Notes: generated from the letters alone by a model not told the origin. A DNA stretch of 64,000 bases from Sphingomonas hankookensis (GCF_022664465.1 NZ_JAKREV010000006.1:1-64000); one strand, 5' to 3'. Positions 31,308 to 39,515 are shown, counted from the first letter of the stretch. Numbers and translations are program-made.

Positions 31308-31347
31308 TCCTACGTTGGCCGTTCCTGTTCTGTTCTCAAACGTAGGA
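31308..31347 (+). promoter_or_regulatory. Inverted repeat covering the primase ribosome-binding site
   Basis: TCCTACGTT (31308-31316) is exactly complementary to AACGTAGGA (31339-31347), and the second arm contains the AGGA that precedes the primase ATG (31361). A third copy of the left arm, TCCTACGA, lies at 31298. As RNA the hairpin would hide the ribosome site; as DNA it could be an operator. Confidence 0.55.
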
Positions 31348-31360
31348 AAAGGCAATAGCC

Positions 31361-32464
31361 ATGGATACGGGGCCATCCGTTCGGGAAATCGCGCAAATGC
31401 TGAACGCAGATGCCGAGGCGCTGTGCAGGACGCTGTTTCCGCTAGGAAAAGTGTTCGGCGGGTTCTTCAACATCGGATCGGTGCGCGGCGAGGCCGGCGA
31501 CAGCATGAAGGTCCGCATCGGCGGCGACCGTGCCGGTACATGGGCCGATTATTCGTGCGACCCGAGCGACCCGGAAGGCAAGGGCGACATGTTGCGGCTG
31601 ATCCAGCTGGTGAAGCCGTGGCCCGCCAGCGGCGATGACCTGAAGGACATCGCGCGCGCGATCCGCTGGGCCAAGGGCTGGCTGAACCTCGACACGATGC
31701 AACCGACCGACATGCAGCGGCTGCGCGATCGGGCGCGACTGGCGGCGGAACGGGCGGAACGCGATGCCGCGGCCAACGCGGAGAAAAAGCGGCTGTCGGC
31801 GTGGCATTTGTGGGGACATAGCGGCCCGTTGAAGGGCAGTCCGTTCGAGCGATATCTGGCGGACGCGCGCGGGATCGATTTTGCGGCGCTGGGCAAATAT
31901 CCGTCGGCGCTGCGGTTCCGGGGCGACGTGTGGTGTACCGAGGCGCAGCAGAAGCTGCCCGCCGGCGTCTCGCTGTTCGTCGGCGTCGACGGCCAGGCCA
32001 AGGGTGTCCACATCACCTATCTGGCGTTCGAGCGTGGCGGGTGGGGCAAGGCCCGGCTTGAGAACGCGAAGATCATCCGGTCGCCGCTGTACTGGGGCGC
32101 GCATATCCCGATCTGGAAGGGCGCGTGTGGCGCGATGCCGTTGCGTGACGTGCCGGAGGGCACGGTGCCGCGCGTATCGGAGGGGATCGAGGACGCGTTG
32201 ACGATCGCGATGGTCGACCCGTCCCGGCGCGTCGTTGCCGCCGGGACGCTGGGCAATGTCGGCGCGATGCGCTTCCCCGATCGGGTCCGCGCGATCGAGC
32301 TGGTCGGCCAGCATGACAAGCCGGGATCGAAGGCGGACGAAAGCATGGAAAAGCAGATCGCGCACCAACAGGCGGCGGGGCGGGCGGTGTCGTGCCTGTG
32401 GCCCGACCCGGCGTTCAAGGATTTCAACGACCAGCTGCGCGGCGCGCGGATGGTGACGGCATGA
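31361..32464 (+). CDS. Toprim-domain DNA primase
   Basis: The 367-residue phage primase has an N-terminal part (residues 1-150, GDRAGTWADYSCDPSDPEGKGDMLRLIQ) of the zinc-finger-less primase type. A Toprim region follows with VSEGIEDALTIAMVDPSRRVVAAGTLGNVGAM (catalytic Glu about 277) and IELVGQHDKPGSKAD (Asp of the DxD-like pair). It lays RNA primers for phage DNA synthesis and pairs with the helicase-like ATPase two genes on. The stop overlaps the next ATG (ATGA). Confidence 0.85.
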   Translation: MDTGPSVREIAQMLNADAEALCRTLFPLGKVFGGFFNIGSVRGEAGDSMKVRIGGDRAGTWADYSCDPSDPEGKGDMLRLIQLVKPWPASGDDLKDIARAIRWAKGWLNLDTMQPTDMQRLRDRARLAAERAERDAAANAEKKRLSAWHLWGHSGPLKGSPFERYLADARGIDFAALGKYPSALRFRGDVWCTEAQQKLPAGVSLFVGVDGQAKGVHITYLAFERGGWGKARLENAKIIRSPLYWGAHIPIWKGACGAMPLRDVPEGTVPRVSEGIEDALTIAMVDPSRRVVAAGTLGNVGAMRFPDRVRAIELVGQHDKPGSKADESMEKQIAHQQAAGRAVSCLWPDPAFKDFNDQLRGARMVTA

Positions 32465-32661
32465 CGTGGGTCGACTGGCTTATCGCCGCCTATCTGTTCA
32501 TCGGCTGCGCGATTGCCGATCGCATCATGTGCGACCTCGCCCGGCGGCGGCCGGATGCGGCGCGCCAGCGCCCGGTGCGGTTCGTGCTGCGGTCGACCAG
32601 CGTCGCAGTCGCATGGTTGCCGATCGCGGTCCTCGTCGCCATCGAGGACTGGCGCCAGTGA
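32461..32661 (+). CDS. Small membrane protein
   Basis: The 66-residue protein has two hydrophobic helices (WLIAAYLFIGCAIADRIMC and STSVAVAWLPIAVLVAI) joined by a basic loop. ATG 32461 overlaps the primase stop. Function is unknown. Confidence 0.65.
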   Translation: MTWVDWLIAAYLFIGCAIADRIMCDLARRRPDAARQRPVRFVLRSTSVAVAWLPIAVLVAIEDWRQ

Positions 32662-32951
32662 GCCGCCGCCTGCTGTTCCATCGCGCCATGCGAGGCCTGT
32701 CGCTGCGACAGCGCTGCATCGCCCGACGGCATGCGCAGTATTGCGCGCCCTTCTTTCCCCCATCCGGACCCGTCCGGCCGGTGGAGCCGCTGGCAGACCG
32801 GCCCGAGGATGTAACGCACGCTAAAAGCCCGGTGCAGTCTGCCCCAACCCCCACTCCCCGCCGGCGCCCGGTCATGGCGCCGATCGACCTGCGGACGGTC
32901 CCGTCCGCGATGGAATTGCGCGCACAGGCGTGGCGAAAGGATCACGAGTAG
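32658..32951 (+). CDS. Small basic prophage protein, GTG start
   Basis: The 97-residue protein starts at GTG 32658 (GTGA overlap). It is Arg-rich at the N-terminus (SRRLLFHRAMRGLSLRQRCIARRHAQYC), with a Pro-rich middle and a helical end (VPSAMELRAQAWRKDHE). No motif is recognised. Confidence 0.5.
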   Translation: MSRRLLFHRAMRGLSLRQRCIARRHAQYCAPFFPPSGPVRPVEPLADRPEDVTHAKSPVQSAPTPTPRRRPVMAPIDLRTVPSAMELRAQAWRKDHE

Positions 32952-32954
32952 GTC

Positions 32955-34841
32955 ATGGCCGGGGGTAATCTGGAAAGTGTACGGCGATCGGCGGCGCGGG
33001 TCGTTGAGGCTCCCGATCTGCGCGACGACGGGCACGACGATCGCGAGCCAGAGCATATCATCTGGCCGCCGGATGGGCCGATCGTGCCGCTGGGCATATC
33101 GGGGCTGCGGTTGTGGTTGCTGGATGCCAGCAAGCAGCTGATCGACTGTGACACGCGGCTCGGCAAGAACGACATGGTGCTGATGTTCGGCGGCGAGGAC
33201 TGGTTGCGCGAGCATTTTCCACAGTACCGCAAGATCGATACCGAGAAGGGCGACAAGCCGCTTTTCGAGGTCATCGGATTCGATCAGAAATCGTCGTCGT
33301 CGCGGTTGACCACCGCGTGCCAGCGCCGGGGCATCTTCAGCCCGGCCGGGCGCGTGTTCGGGCGCGGCGCGCACAGTTCGCACCTGCCCAATGCGGAAGA
33401 GGATCGCATCGTCCTGCACATGGGGCGGCGGGTGCTGGTGGCCGGGCAGTCGGACAAGAAATCGAAGCCGATGGGGTTGCTGGAGCGCCCGGCAGGCGAG
33501 GTGGATGGCGCGTTCTTCCCCGCCTATGCCTCGCTACCGCCGCCGGCCGAGCAGGCCAGTACCGCAAAGGACGCCGAGCAGCTGATGCAGGTGTTCGGGC
33601 AATGGTACTGGAAGGAGAAGATCGCCGCGCCGCTGCTGATGCTGGGCATGACGGCGCAGATGCATATCTGCGGCGCGCTGTCGTGGCGGTCGCACGCGTG
33701 GCTGGCCGCGCCGACGGCATCGGGCAAATCCTCGCTGCTGAAGGTTATTCGCGCGCTGCATGGCGACTGGTGCCTGCACGTCGAGGACGCCAGCGAGGCG
33801 GCGATCCGACAGGTACTGGGTCCGGACACGCTGCCGGTCATCATCGACGAAGCCGAGAAGGACGATAACCCGGAACGGCAGCGCGCGGTGATGAACCTCG
33901 CGAAAAAGGCGTCGTCGGGGGCCAAAATCATTCGCGGTGGCGCGGACCATAAGGGGCAGGAATTTACCGCCCAGTCGTGCTTCCTGTTCGCGTCGGTGCT
34001 GCACGGCCTGGTCAAGGGCGAGGAGCGGAACCGCATGGCGATCCTCGAAATGATGACGGTGCCGGAGAACGTCGAATACAACCCGCCCGATCTGGCGCAC
34101 TGGCGCGTCATCGGCCGGCGGATGCACAGGAGGATGATCGAGCAATGGCCGCGCTTCGCGCGCACGCTGTCGGAATACAAGCGCGCAATCTGGCGACAGG
34201 GGTTCGAGGGCCGTTGGCAGGACACGTTCGGCACTCTGTTGGCGTGTGCCGACCTGATGCTGTTCGACGTCGCGCCGTCGCAGGAAGAAGTGGCGATGAC
34301 TGCGCAGGGTTTTCCGGACGAAACGGATCTGCGCAGCAACCGCCGCGACCTGTGGGTGCGATCGATCCTGCCCCTGATGATCCGGGGCAAGTCGGAAGCA
34401 CGGACCGACGTCGAGCGGTGCATCGCCTATCTCATGTCGCGGTTGATGCCGGGCGAAGGCGGCAAGGCACCCGAGCCGATCGCGCACTGGATCATGCAGG
34501 CGATGACGCCGACCGACGACGGCCTGCTACACGTGAAAGCGCGGCGGCGGCTGCAAAGCTATGGACTGCGCCTCGTCAACATGCAGCGCGACGCCGACAA
34601 GCTGGACGGCGAACCGCCGCCGTCGACCGCGTCGTGGGAGCATGGGTATCTGGCCGTGGCGTACGGCACGTGCGAGCCGCTGGCGGAAATCTTCAAGCCG
34701 TCAGAATGGTCGCAGGGCGGGTGGCTCCAGTCGCTGGGCAAGATCGAGGGGACGCGGCGCGCCAAGGTGCGCTTCATCGCCGGAATGAACGCGGACAACG
34801 CGCTGTGCGTGCCGCTGCGGGCGTTCCGGGGCGAAGATTGA
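32955..34841 (+). CDS. Phage replicative helicase-like ATPase (DUF927-type)
   Basis: The 628-residue P-loop ATPase has Walker A APTASGKSS (about 252-260) and Walker B LPVIIDEAEKDD (about 293-304). A sensor-like stretch SCFLFASVLHGL and an Arg-rich region follow, as in phage/plasmid superfamily-3-like helicases. Together with the primase at 31361 it forms a primase-helicase pair for replication. It ends in a TTGA overlap with the methyltransferase-like gene. Confidence 0.8.
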   Translation: MAGGNLESVRRSAARVVEAPDLRDDGHDDREPEHIIWPPDGPIVPLGISGLRLWLLDASKQLIDCDTRLGKNDMVLMFGGEDWLREHFPQYRKIDTEKGDKPLFEVIGFDQKSSSSRLTTACQRRGIFSPAGRVFGRGAHSSHLPNAEEDRIVLHMGRRVLVAGQSDKKSKPMGLLERPAGEVDGAFFPAYASLPPPAEQASTAKDAEQLMQVFGQWYWKEKIAAPLLMLGMTAQMHICGALSWRSHAWLAAPTASGKSSLLKVIRALHGDWCLHVEDASEAAIRQVLGPDTLPVIIDEAEKDDNPERQRAVMNLAKKASSGAKIIRGGADHKGQEFTAQSCFLFASVLHGLVKGEERNRMAILEMMTVPENVEYNPPDLAHWRVIGRRMHRRMIEQWPRFARTLSEYKRAIWRQGFEGRWQDTFGTLLACADLMLFDVAPSQEEVAMTAQGFPDETDLRSNRRDLWVRSILPLMIRGKSEARTDVERCIAYLMSRLMPGEGGKAPEPIAHWIMQAMTPTDDGLLHVKARRRLQSYGLRLVNMQRDADKLDGEPPPSTASWEHGYLAVAYGTCEPLAEIFKPSEWSQGGWLQSLGKIEGTRRAKVRFIAGMNADNALCVPLRAFRGED

Positions 34842-35482
34842 TCGACCTGTTCGACGGTCCCCGCCTCGCGCCCGATGCCCCCACGGGGCTGGGGCAGGCG
34901 ATGCAGGGGTTCAAGCGCGCCGGCACGACGCCGCGCCGGGCGCTGGACTATTACCCGACGCCCGACGACGCTACGCAAGCGCTGTGGGCGGCGGAGGGCG
35001 CGGCGATCGGCGCGGGGCCGGTGTGGGAGCCGTGCGGGCGGGGTGGCGCGATCGCGCGCGTTTTGCAGGGCCATGGCGTGACGACGATCGCGACCGATAT
35101 CGTGGCGGACCCGGCGCACGACGTCGCCGGCGTCGACCTGTTCGCCGTCCAGTCCGCCCCGGCCCGCCGGGTGGTGACGAATTTGCCGTTCGCGATATCG
35201 CGCGCGATGATCGTCCATCTGTGGGAGACGCTGGCGATCGATTATCTGGCGGTGCTGCACAAGGCGAGCTTCATGCATTGCGGCGAGGCCGCGAAGCTGT
35301 GGCGCGACGGGCTGGGCAACACCCGGCGCTGGGACCTGTCGTGGCGGCTCGACTTCACCGGCGGCGGTCGGCCGGTGATGGATTGCAGCTGGTATATCTG
35401 GGACCGGATCGATCCGACGCCGGCGATCGGGCTGCTCGATCGCGATGGGCCCATCGTACCGCAGCGGTCGCTATTGACGTGA
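34838..35482 (+). CDS. SAM-dependent methyltransferase-like protein (TTG start)
   Basis: The 214-residue protein starts at TTG 34838, whose TG overlaps the upstream stop (TTGA). The Rossmann-type motif I is WEPCGRGGAIARVLQGHG, the second strand TIATDIVAD, and VVTNLPFAISRAMI holds an NLPF box, equivalent to the (N/D)PP(Y/F) box of amino-methyltransferases. YYPTPDDATQALW at the start is also typical of phage adenine methyltransferases. It probably modifies phage DNA against host restriction. The Leu in NLPF instead of Pro lowers certainty. Confidence 0.75.
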   Translation: MIDLFDGPRLAPDAPTGLGQAMQGFKRAGTTPRRALDYYPTPDDATQALWAAEGAAIGAGPVWEPCGRGGAIARVLQGHGVTTIATDIVADPAHDVAGVDLFAVQSAPARRVVTNLPFAISRAMIVHLWETLAIDYLAVLHKASFMHCGEAAKLWRDGLGNTRRWDLSWRLDFTGGGRPVMDCSWYIWDRIDPTPAIGLLDRDGPIVPQRSLLT

Positions 35483-35554
35483 GGTGCGATGCGGTGGAAG
35501 CTGTTCCTGCGCCGTAAGAGCGCAAAATTCTAGAGCTTAGGTATCAAACGAAAG

Positions 35555-35583
35555 CAGGGCCTTGGATCATGTCCAAGGCCCTG
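35555..35583 (+). terminator. Strong hairpin after the replication genes
   Basis: CAGGGCCTTGGA (35555-35566) pairs perfectly with TCCAAGGCCCTG (35572-35583) around TCATG. It lies 72 bp after the methyltransferase-like stop. The plus-strand flank CCCCGTTG is not U-rich; the minus-strand flank CTTTCGTTTG is better, so it may act in both directions or as a processing signal. Confidence 0.6.
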
Positions 35584-35623
35584 CCCCGTTGTCGTTGGGC
35601 ATAGTTGGTGGCAGCTTCGCGCG

Positions 35624-35899
35624 ATGGACGAAGGCGCGCGAATCGGATTGTACGGCTGCATGGTGATCGCGGCGCTGCTGGGCGCGTTCGTGTCGATCGA
35701 GCATCGCCGGCGGCCGCATGTGTCGGCCGACATGCATCAGCGGTTGCTGTACCTGGTCGTCGCGGTCGCGCTTGCCGCCAGCGAGGCGCAAACGGTACGC
35801 GGGTTCATCATCGTGCTGACCGCGTCGATCGGCGCGTACAAGATCGCGCGGACGCTGGTGGACCCGGTAGCGGCGCGGGTGATGACGCGTGCGACGTAA
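35624..35899 (+). CDS. Small membrane protein
   Basis: The 91-residue protein has two or three hydrophobic helices (IGLYGCMVIAALLGAFVSI, LLYLVVAVALAASEA, GFIIVLTASIGAYKIA). Its shape resembles phage holins, but it lies beside the replication module and no endolysin is near. It overlaps the next gene by 11 bases. Confidence 0.6.
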   Translation: MDEGARIGLYGCMVIAALLGAFVSIEHRRRPHVSADMHQRLLYLVVAVALAASEAQTVRGFIIVLTASIGAYKIARTLVDPVAARVMTRAT

Positions 35900-36128
35900 G
35901 GGCGAACGGCCGATCGTCACGCCGCCGGAGGCATGGTCCGAGACGCATGTCGTCGCGCGGACGATGCGGGAAGGGGACCACTGGCTGTACGCGTGGCTCG
36001 CCCAGCGCACCACGCCGCTGCATGTTATCGAGCGCAAGGCGCGCATTCCGCGCGATCGTCTGGACGCGTTTCGGACGGGGGCGGAGCCGACGCCTGAAGA
36101 AATCGAACGGTTAGCGGCGCTGTGGTAG
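35889..36128 (+). CDS. Small prophage protein, GTG start
   Basis: The 79-residue protein starts at GTG 35889. It contains TTPLHVIERKARIPRDRLDAFRTGAEPTPEEIERLAALW, which has the shape of a degenerate HTH_3 DNA-binding unit. It is the last gene of the rightward replication operon, which meets the leftward operon ending at 36181. Confidence 0.55.
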   Translation: MRRKGERPIVTPPEAWSETHVVARTMREGDHWLYAWLAQRTTPLHVIERKARIPRDRLDAFRTGAEPTPEEIERLAALW

Positions 36129-36180
36129 CAACCGCCCGCCGCGCTGGCGGCGTCGATCGCCTATCACCGTGCGCTGCACG

Positions 36181-36399
36181 CTACGGGGTAAGATCGTCGG
36201 GTAGCGGCTTGGACAGATCGAGCTTGCGGATCGGCACGACGCTCGCGCCGCGTCTCGCCGCCTCGATCACGCGGCGCACGTCGTCGACCGTCAGCGGCAT
36301 GTCACCGTCGATCTGCTCGCCGTCCGGATAGGTGTCGATAAAATCCTGTAGCCGCGCAATGGACGTGTTCAGGTCGATGGTTTCGGTCAGGTCGGACAT
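36181..36399 (-). CDS. Small acidic prophage protein
   Basis: A 72-residue protein (MSDLTETIDLNTSIARLQDFIDTYPDGEQIDGDMPLTVDDVRRVIEAARRG...). Function is unknown. It is the last gene of the leftward operon that begins at 39030. Confidence 0.6.
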   Translation of the reverse strand: MSDLTETIDLNTSIARLQDFIDTYPDGEQIDGDMPLTVDDVRRVIEAARRGASVVPIRKLDLSKPLPDDLTP

Positions 36400-36446
36400 G
36401 GGGCTGCTCCGGTTGGCAGGCCACACTGGACGGTCCGGCGTTTCGG

Positions 36447-36614
36447 TCAAGCGGTAGATGCAAAGCGCTTGTCGCAGGGTGCGCAACGCCACGGCGTGCC
36501 GGGGCGTCCGCCGTCGCGATTGCGGGTTGGATGCGGAGCGCCGCAGTCGTGGCAGCTGGGCGGCTTCCATGGCTTGAAAACCGGCGGGGGTGGAGAGAAC
36601 AGGTCGAAGGTCAT
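36447..36614 (-). CDS. Small zinc-ribbon protein
   Basis: The 55-residue protein has CHDCGAPHPTRN...WRCAPCDKRF, a two-CxxC zinc ribbon. ATG 36614 overlaps the upstream stop (ATGA). Confidence 0.6.
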   Translation of the reverse strand: MTFDLFSPPPPVFKPWKPPSCHDCGAPHPTRNRDGGRPGTPWRCAPCDKRFASTA

Positions 36615-37246
36615 TCGATCGGCTCCAGATCGCGCAATTCGATGAACTCGATCTTTTCCGTTCTTTCCGCCCCGACCGGATCGAGGAAGACATAGCAGCG
36701 ATCGGCGAACACGCTGCTGCACAGCCGCCACACGACACCTTTCCGGCCGATGTGCTTGCCCAAGCCGAAATGCGGATCGATCGAACCCGGCGCGTCGATG
36801 ATCATCACGCGCTGGCCGATGCGCAGCCAGTTGGCGGCGGCGGCGATCGTGCGGGCCTTCTGTTCGTCGGTCGGGAAGGTCGGCCGATCCTCGCGCTCGA
36901 TGCCGAATGCGACGGACGGGTCGCGCTTCGCGCGCGCGATGATCGAAGCGACCTCCTCGCGCGGGCGCTGGTCGACGGCCTGCGCGCGGCCCGGGTTGCG
37001 TTTGTAGTGCGTCACCGGGGCCGCGCCGAACAGGTCGTGCTGGATGCCGACCATCCGCGCCTGTCGCTGTCGTTCCTTGTAATCCCGTCGCCATTGGGCG
37101 TCGGGCGAGAGGGGGCGTTCGCGCGCCAGCTCGGCCTGTAGCGCGATCATCTCCGCGATTTCCTCCGGCGTGGAATGCCAGAAGTCCGCCGGGATCGTGC
37201 CGTCGGGCCGCATGGCGGCTTTGATTTCATCGACCGTGCGGGACAT
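36611..37246 (-). CDS. Prophage protein of unknown function
   Basis: The 211-residue protein has a charged N-terminal half (YKERQRQARMVGIQHDLFG) and a beta-rich C-terminal half (WLRIGQRVMIIDAPG...GRKGVVWRLCSSVFADRCYVFLDPVGAERTEKIEFIELRDLEPIE), similar to an SH3-like barrel. No function is recognised. Confidence 0.6.
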   Translation of the reverse strand: MSRTVDEIKAAMRPDGTIPADFWHSTPEEIAEMIALQAELARERPLSPDAQWRRDYKERQRQARMVGIQHDLFGAAPVTHYKRNPGRAQAVDQRPREEVASIIARAKRDPSVAFGIEREDRPTFPTDEQKARTIAAAANWLRIGQRVMIIDAPGSIDPHFGLGKHIGRKGVVWRLCSSVFADRCYVFLDPVGAERTEKIEFIELRDLEPIE

Positions 37247-37830
37247 TACCGCCTCCGGCTGCGCGATCGCGCGGGTTGTGCCGGTTGGATCGCGGCGCGA
37301 GCGGTAAACCGGCGCTGGCGTTCCTCGCGGCCCCATTCGGCGAACAGTGGGGAGATATGGGTCTGGATCATGTGATCCAGTTCGGCGTCGGTCATCGCGG
37401 CGAACCGGGTCTTCGTCTTGGTTTCCCATTCCAACTGGTGGCGCGAAACGATCTTGTCGTCGTGCAGTACGAGGCGACCGGTAAGGTAGCTGTGGATTTC
37501 GCTGCTGAGGTACGTCGGGTCCGCCGGAAGCCAGCGGTGGTTGTTCCAGTAGCGCAGCATGGCCGATCGCGCGGGTGCCGGCAGCTCGTTCAGCCGCCGC
37601 CGTGCCTCGCGCCATTTGCGTGCCAGTTCGTCGCGGCGGTTTTGCTCCGCGATCGGCCAGACGCGGTGGCGGTGGGCTATCACCTCTTCCACGGTCGGCT
37701 GCGTCTCGGCGATCAGTTCGGCGAAAAGGGGCAGCTTCTCGCGCTGGTGGCGCTGGCTGACCAGCACGCCCGCACGTTTCCGCGACGTTTCCTTGTAGCC
37801 CTCGACGCGGGGTGCGCGCTTGAACCTCAC
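37246..37830 (-). CDS. Basic prophage protein of unknown function, GTG start
   Basis: The 194-residue, strongly basic protein starts at GTG 37830 (GTGA overlap). It has an N-terminal RFKRAPRVEGYKETSRKRAGVLVSQRHQREKLPLFAELIAE, and a C-terminus rich in Arg/Pro. The charge suggests nucleic-acid binding. ATG 37872 would give a longer form overlapping the upstream gene by 46 bases. Confidence 0.6.
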   Translation of the reverse strand: MRFKRAPRVEGYKETSRKRAGVLVSQRHQREKLPLFAELIAETQPTVEEVIAHRHRVWPIAEQNRRDELARKWREARRRLNELPAPARSAMLRYWNNHRWLPADPTYLSSEIHSYLTGRLVLHDDKIVSRHQLEWETKTKTRFAAMTDAELDHMIQTHISPLFAEWGREERQRRFTARAAIQPAQPARSRSRRR

Positions 37831-38201
37831 GAGAAAAGGTCCGGTTGCACGGGGCGAAGTGTATCGCACCATGCTTCAATTTTACGGACCTCGGCCACCA
37901 TTTTGGGGTCGTCGAGGTAGCGTTTAGCGCATTTGCGCAAGGTGTTTATCGCGACATCAAGCGCTAGGTCATATGTTGCGAAAACTGGATCGCAATCCAT
38001 CAATGGTGAACTGGAGCCCGCCCAACTTCCCGTCGTAAAGCTGTACGCTACGACGACGCGCCAGCCCTCCGGGCGTTCAAGCATATGAATTTCTGCAAGC
38101 GGCATGCATCCGCCGTGCTTCTTGGGATGCTCTAGGCTGTGCGTCGGCTCGTACACTCCGGAAGAGTTTTTGGAGCCGGGAAGGCGGCCATAGCGGCTCA
38201 C
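37827..38201 (-). CDS. Prophage protein of unknown function, GTG start
   Basis: The 124-residue protein starts at GTG 38201 (GTGA overlap) and contains MLERPEGWRVVVAYSFTTGSWAGSSSPLMDCDPVFATYDLALDVAINTLRKCAKRYLDD, a beta-beta-alpha pattern. Its base composition around 37850-38190 is less GC-rich than its neighbours, hinting at separate acquisition. Confidence 0.55.
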   Translation of the reverse strand: MSRYGRLPGSKNSSGVYEPTHSLEHPKKHGGCMPLAEIHMLERPEGWRVVVAYSFTTGSWAGSSSPLMDCDPVFATYDLALDVAINTLRKCAKRYLDDPKMVAEVRKIEAWCDTLRPVQPDLFS

Positions 38202-38872
38202 AGCAGCTGCCCCTGACCCGCGGTGCCGAACAGGGGTAGGGCGTCGGTATTGTCTTGCCGTTCGATAGTCTGGCCCGGCTCGGCCTGCTTGGGACTGGCG
38301 AGGCGCAGGGCGATCAGCTGGCGCGCGCGTTCGTCGGTGGCGCTGGTAGCGCGCGCCGGACAGGGGCGGTTGCGCCGGTGCAGCGGATTCCGGCGGGATG
38401 CGATCTCGCGATTGGCCCCGTCGAATGCGGTGGCGCGATAGGCGCGGCCCATGCCGGTGGCGACGGCTTCGCGTGCTTCGGCTTCGGTGGCGAACCGGCG
38501 AACGGCATGGGTGTAGCCCGCCATGCCGGGGGCCGACGTGTCCATGTCCCAGCGCACACTGAAATCGAAGCGCTGGCCATCGGCGCCGATGCGGCGGCCG
38601 GCGGGCTGGCCCAGTCGCTGCCATACCGGGCGCGATTGCAGGTCTTCGACCTGGCTGGGCAGGCCCTGCAGGCGGATCAGCTGCATGTAGCGGGCGGCGT
38701 CCTCGCCGATCGCCGAGACGAAGCGATAGCGGCGCTGGGTAGCGCAGGTGATGCCGCGGCGCTGTTCGGCGCGGTCGCAATGGCGCGCGGCGTCCGCGTC
38801 GTCGCGGTAATGGGCCAAGGGGAGATCGCGGTCGGTGTCGACGACGATCCAACCCGGATGGGGCGTGGTCAT
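38198..38872 (-). CDS. Prophage protein of unknown function
   Basis: The 224-residue protein begins MTTPHPGWIVVDTDRDLPLAHYRDDADAARHCDRAE. It has two sections built alike (FATEAEAREAVATGMGRAYRA) that recall single-strand or transcript-binding folds only loosely, and a C-terminal LPLFGTAGQGQLL, the kind of hydrophobic tail (xLPLF) that can bind the DNA sliding clamp. That last point is a guess. Confidence 0.55.
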   Translation of the reverse strand: MTTPHPGWIVVDTDRDLPLAHYRDDADAARHCDRAEQRRGITCATQRRYRFVSAIGEDAARYMQLIRLQGLPSQVEDLQSRPVWQRLGQPAGRRIGADGQRFDFSVRWDMDTSAPGMAGYTHAVRRFATEAEAREAVATGMGRAYRATAFDGANREIASRRNPLHRRNRPCPARATSATDERARQLIALRLASPKQAEPGQTIERQDNTDALPLFGTAGQGQLL

Positions 38873-39030
38873 CAGCGGACCTCCACCACGTCGACGAGCA
38901 GCCATCCGCGCACGCGCAGCTCTTCGCTGGTGTCGATATCGATCGCGAGGAAAACGCCGCGCAGGTCGGCCGCGTCGTCGACGAGGGTGTCACGGGTCCT
39001 TTTGCCGTCGGACAGTAGATAGCGGGTCAT
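38872..39030 (-). CDS. Small prophage protein, first gene of the 39-kb leftward operon
   Basis: The 52-residue protein, MTRYLLSDGKRTRDTLVDDAADLRGVFLAIDIDTSEELRVRG..., starts at ATG 39030 with AGGAGG 8 bases upstream. Its promoter carries a repressor operator (39080-39092). Confidence 0.65.
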   Translation of the reverse strand: MTRYLLSDGKRTRDTLVDDAADLRGVFLAIDIDTSEELRVRGWLLVDVVEVR

Positions 39031-39079
39031 GGGGTCGGCCTCCTTTTGCCGGTCGATGGCGTTGGCCAGCGATGAATTG

Positions 39080-39109
39080 TCCCTAATTGGGAACATTTGA
39101 TGTTGTCAA
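39080..39109 (-). promoter_or_regulatory. Repressor-controlled promoter of the 39-kb leftward operon
   Basis: On the minus strand TTGACA (39109-39104) is a perfect -35 box. The operator-like TCCCTAATTGGGA (39080-39092) follows in the place of the spacer end and -10 box. It is one base away from the TCCCA-N3-TGGGA pattern seen at 30.5 and 31.0 kb. Confidence 0.65.
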
Positions 39110-39128
39110 CTGACAAAATCAAAAAAGT

Positions 39129-39167
39129 GGATGTGCAGCATCGCGCAGCGATGCGGTGCGCACATCC
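39129..39167. repeat. Nested hairpin
   Basis: GGATGTGC (39129-39136) pairs with GCACATCC (39160-39167), and inside it GCATCGC (39138-39144) pairs with GCGATGC (39148-39154). It opens the non-coding stretch 39110-40153. Confidence 0.55.
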
Positions 39168-39309
39168 TCCATCTGATCCTCTCTCCCCGCCTCGCTTATT
39201 CCGGACCCGGACCCCGACCCATATTATGCAAACAAATTTGGACGCGGCGATGGGTCGGGGGGGAGGCGTTCCGCGCGTCCTATCGATGGAACGCGATAAG
39301 TAGCTGATA

Positions 39310-39477
39310 CAGAACGATATTTGTTGTCGTTCTGGCGTTCTGACAGCTGGGTAGCCTCACCGGCGCGCGATGCATGCGGGTGCGTGTGGCACGCGCGACG
39401 TTGGAACATCCGGAACGGGGGAGGGCAGCGCAGATTTCAGCCGTTCTATGTGTTCTGCCGTTAGAACATCTGGAACG
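39310..39477. repeat. Cluster of CGTTCTG/GGAACG half-sites with two 19-bp direct repeats
   Basis: CAGAACG (39310) and CGTTCTG (39328) form an inverted repeat, and CGTTCTG returns at 39336. CGTTGGAACATCCGGAACG (39399-39417) and CGTTAGAACATCTGGAACG (39459-39477) differ at two positions and are exactly 60 bp apart, with further GTTCT motifs between. This looks like an iteron array or multi-site operator, perhaps a replication origin. Confidence 0.55.
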
Positions 39478-39502
39478 ACATTCGTTGGCTTGCCGATCAT
39501 TG

Positions 39503-39515
39503 TCCCAATCTGGTA
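39503..39515. promoter_or_regulatory. Degenerate repressor operator
   Basis: TCCCAATCTGGTA differs from the operators at 30500 and 30534 by one base. It stands inside the non-coding region before the late genes. Confidence 0.45.
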
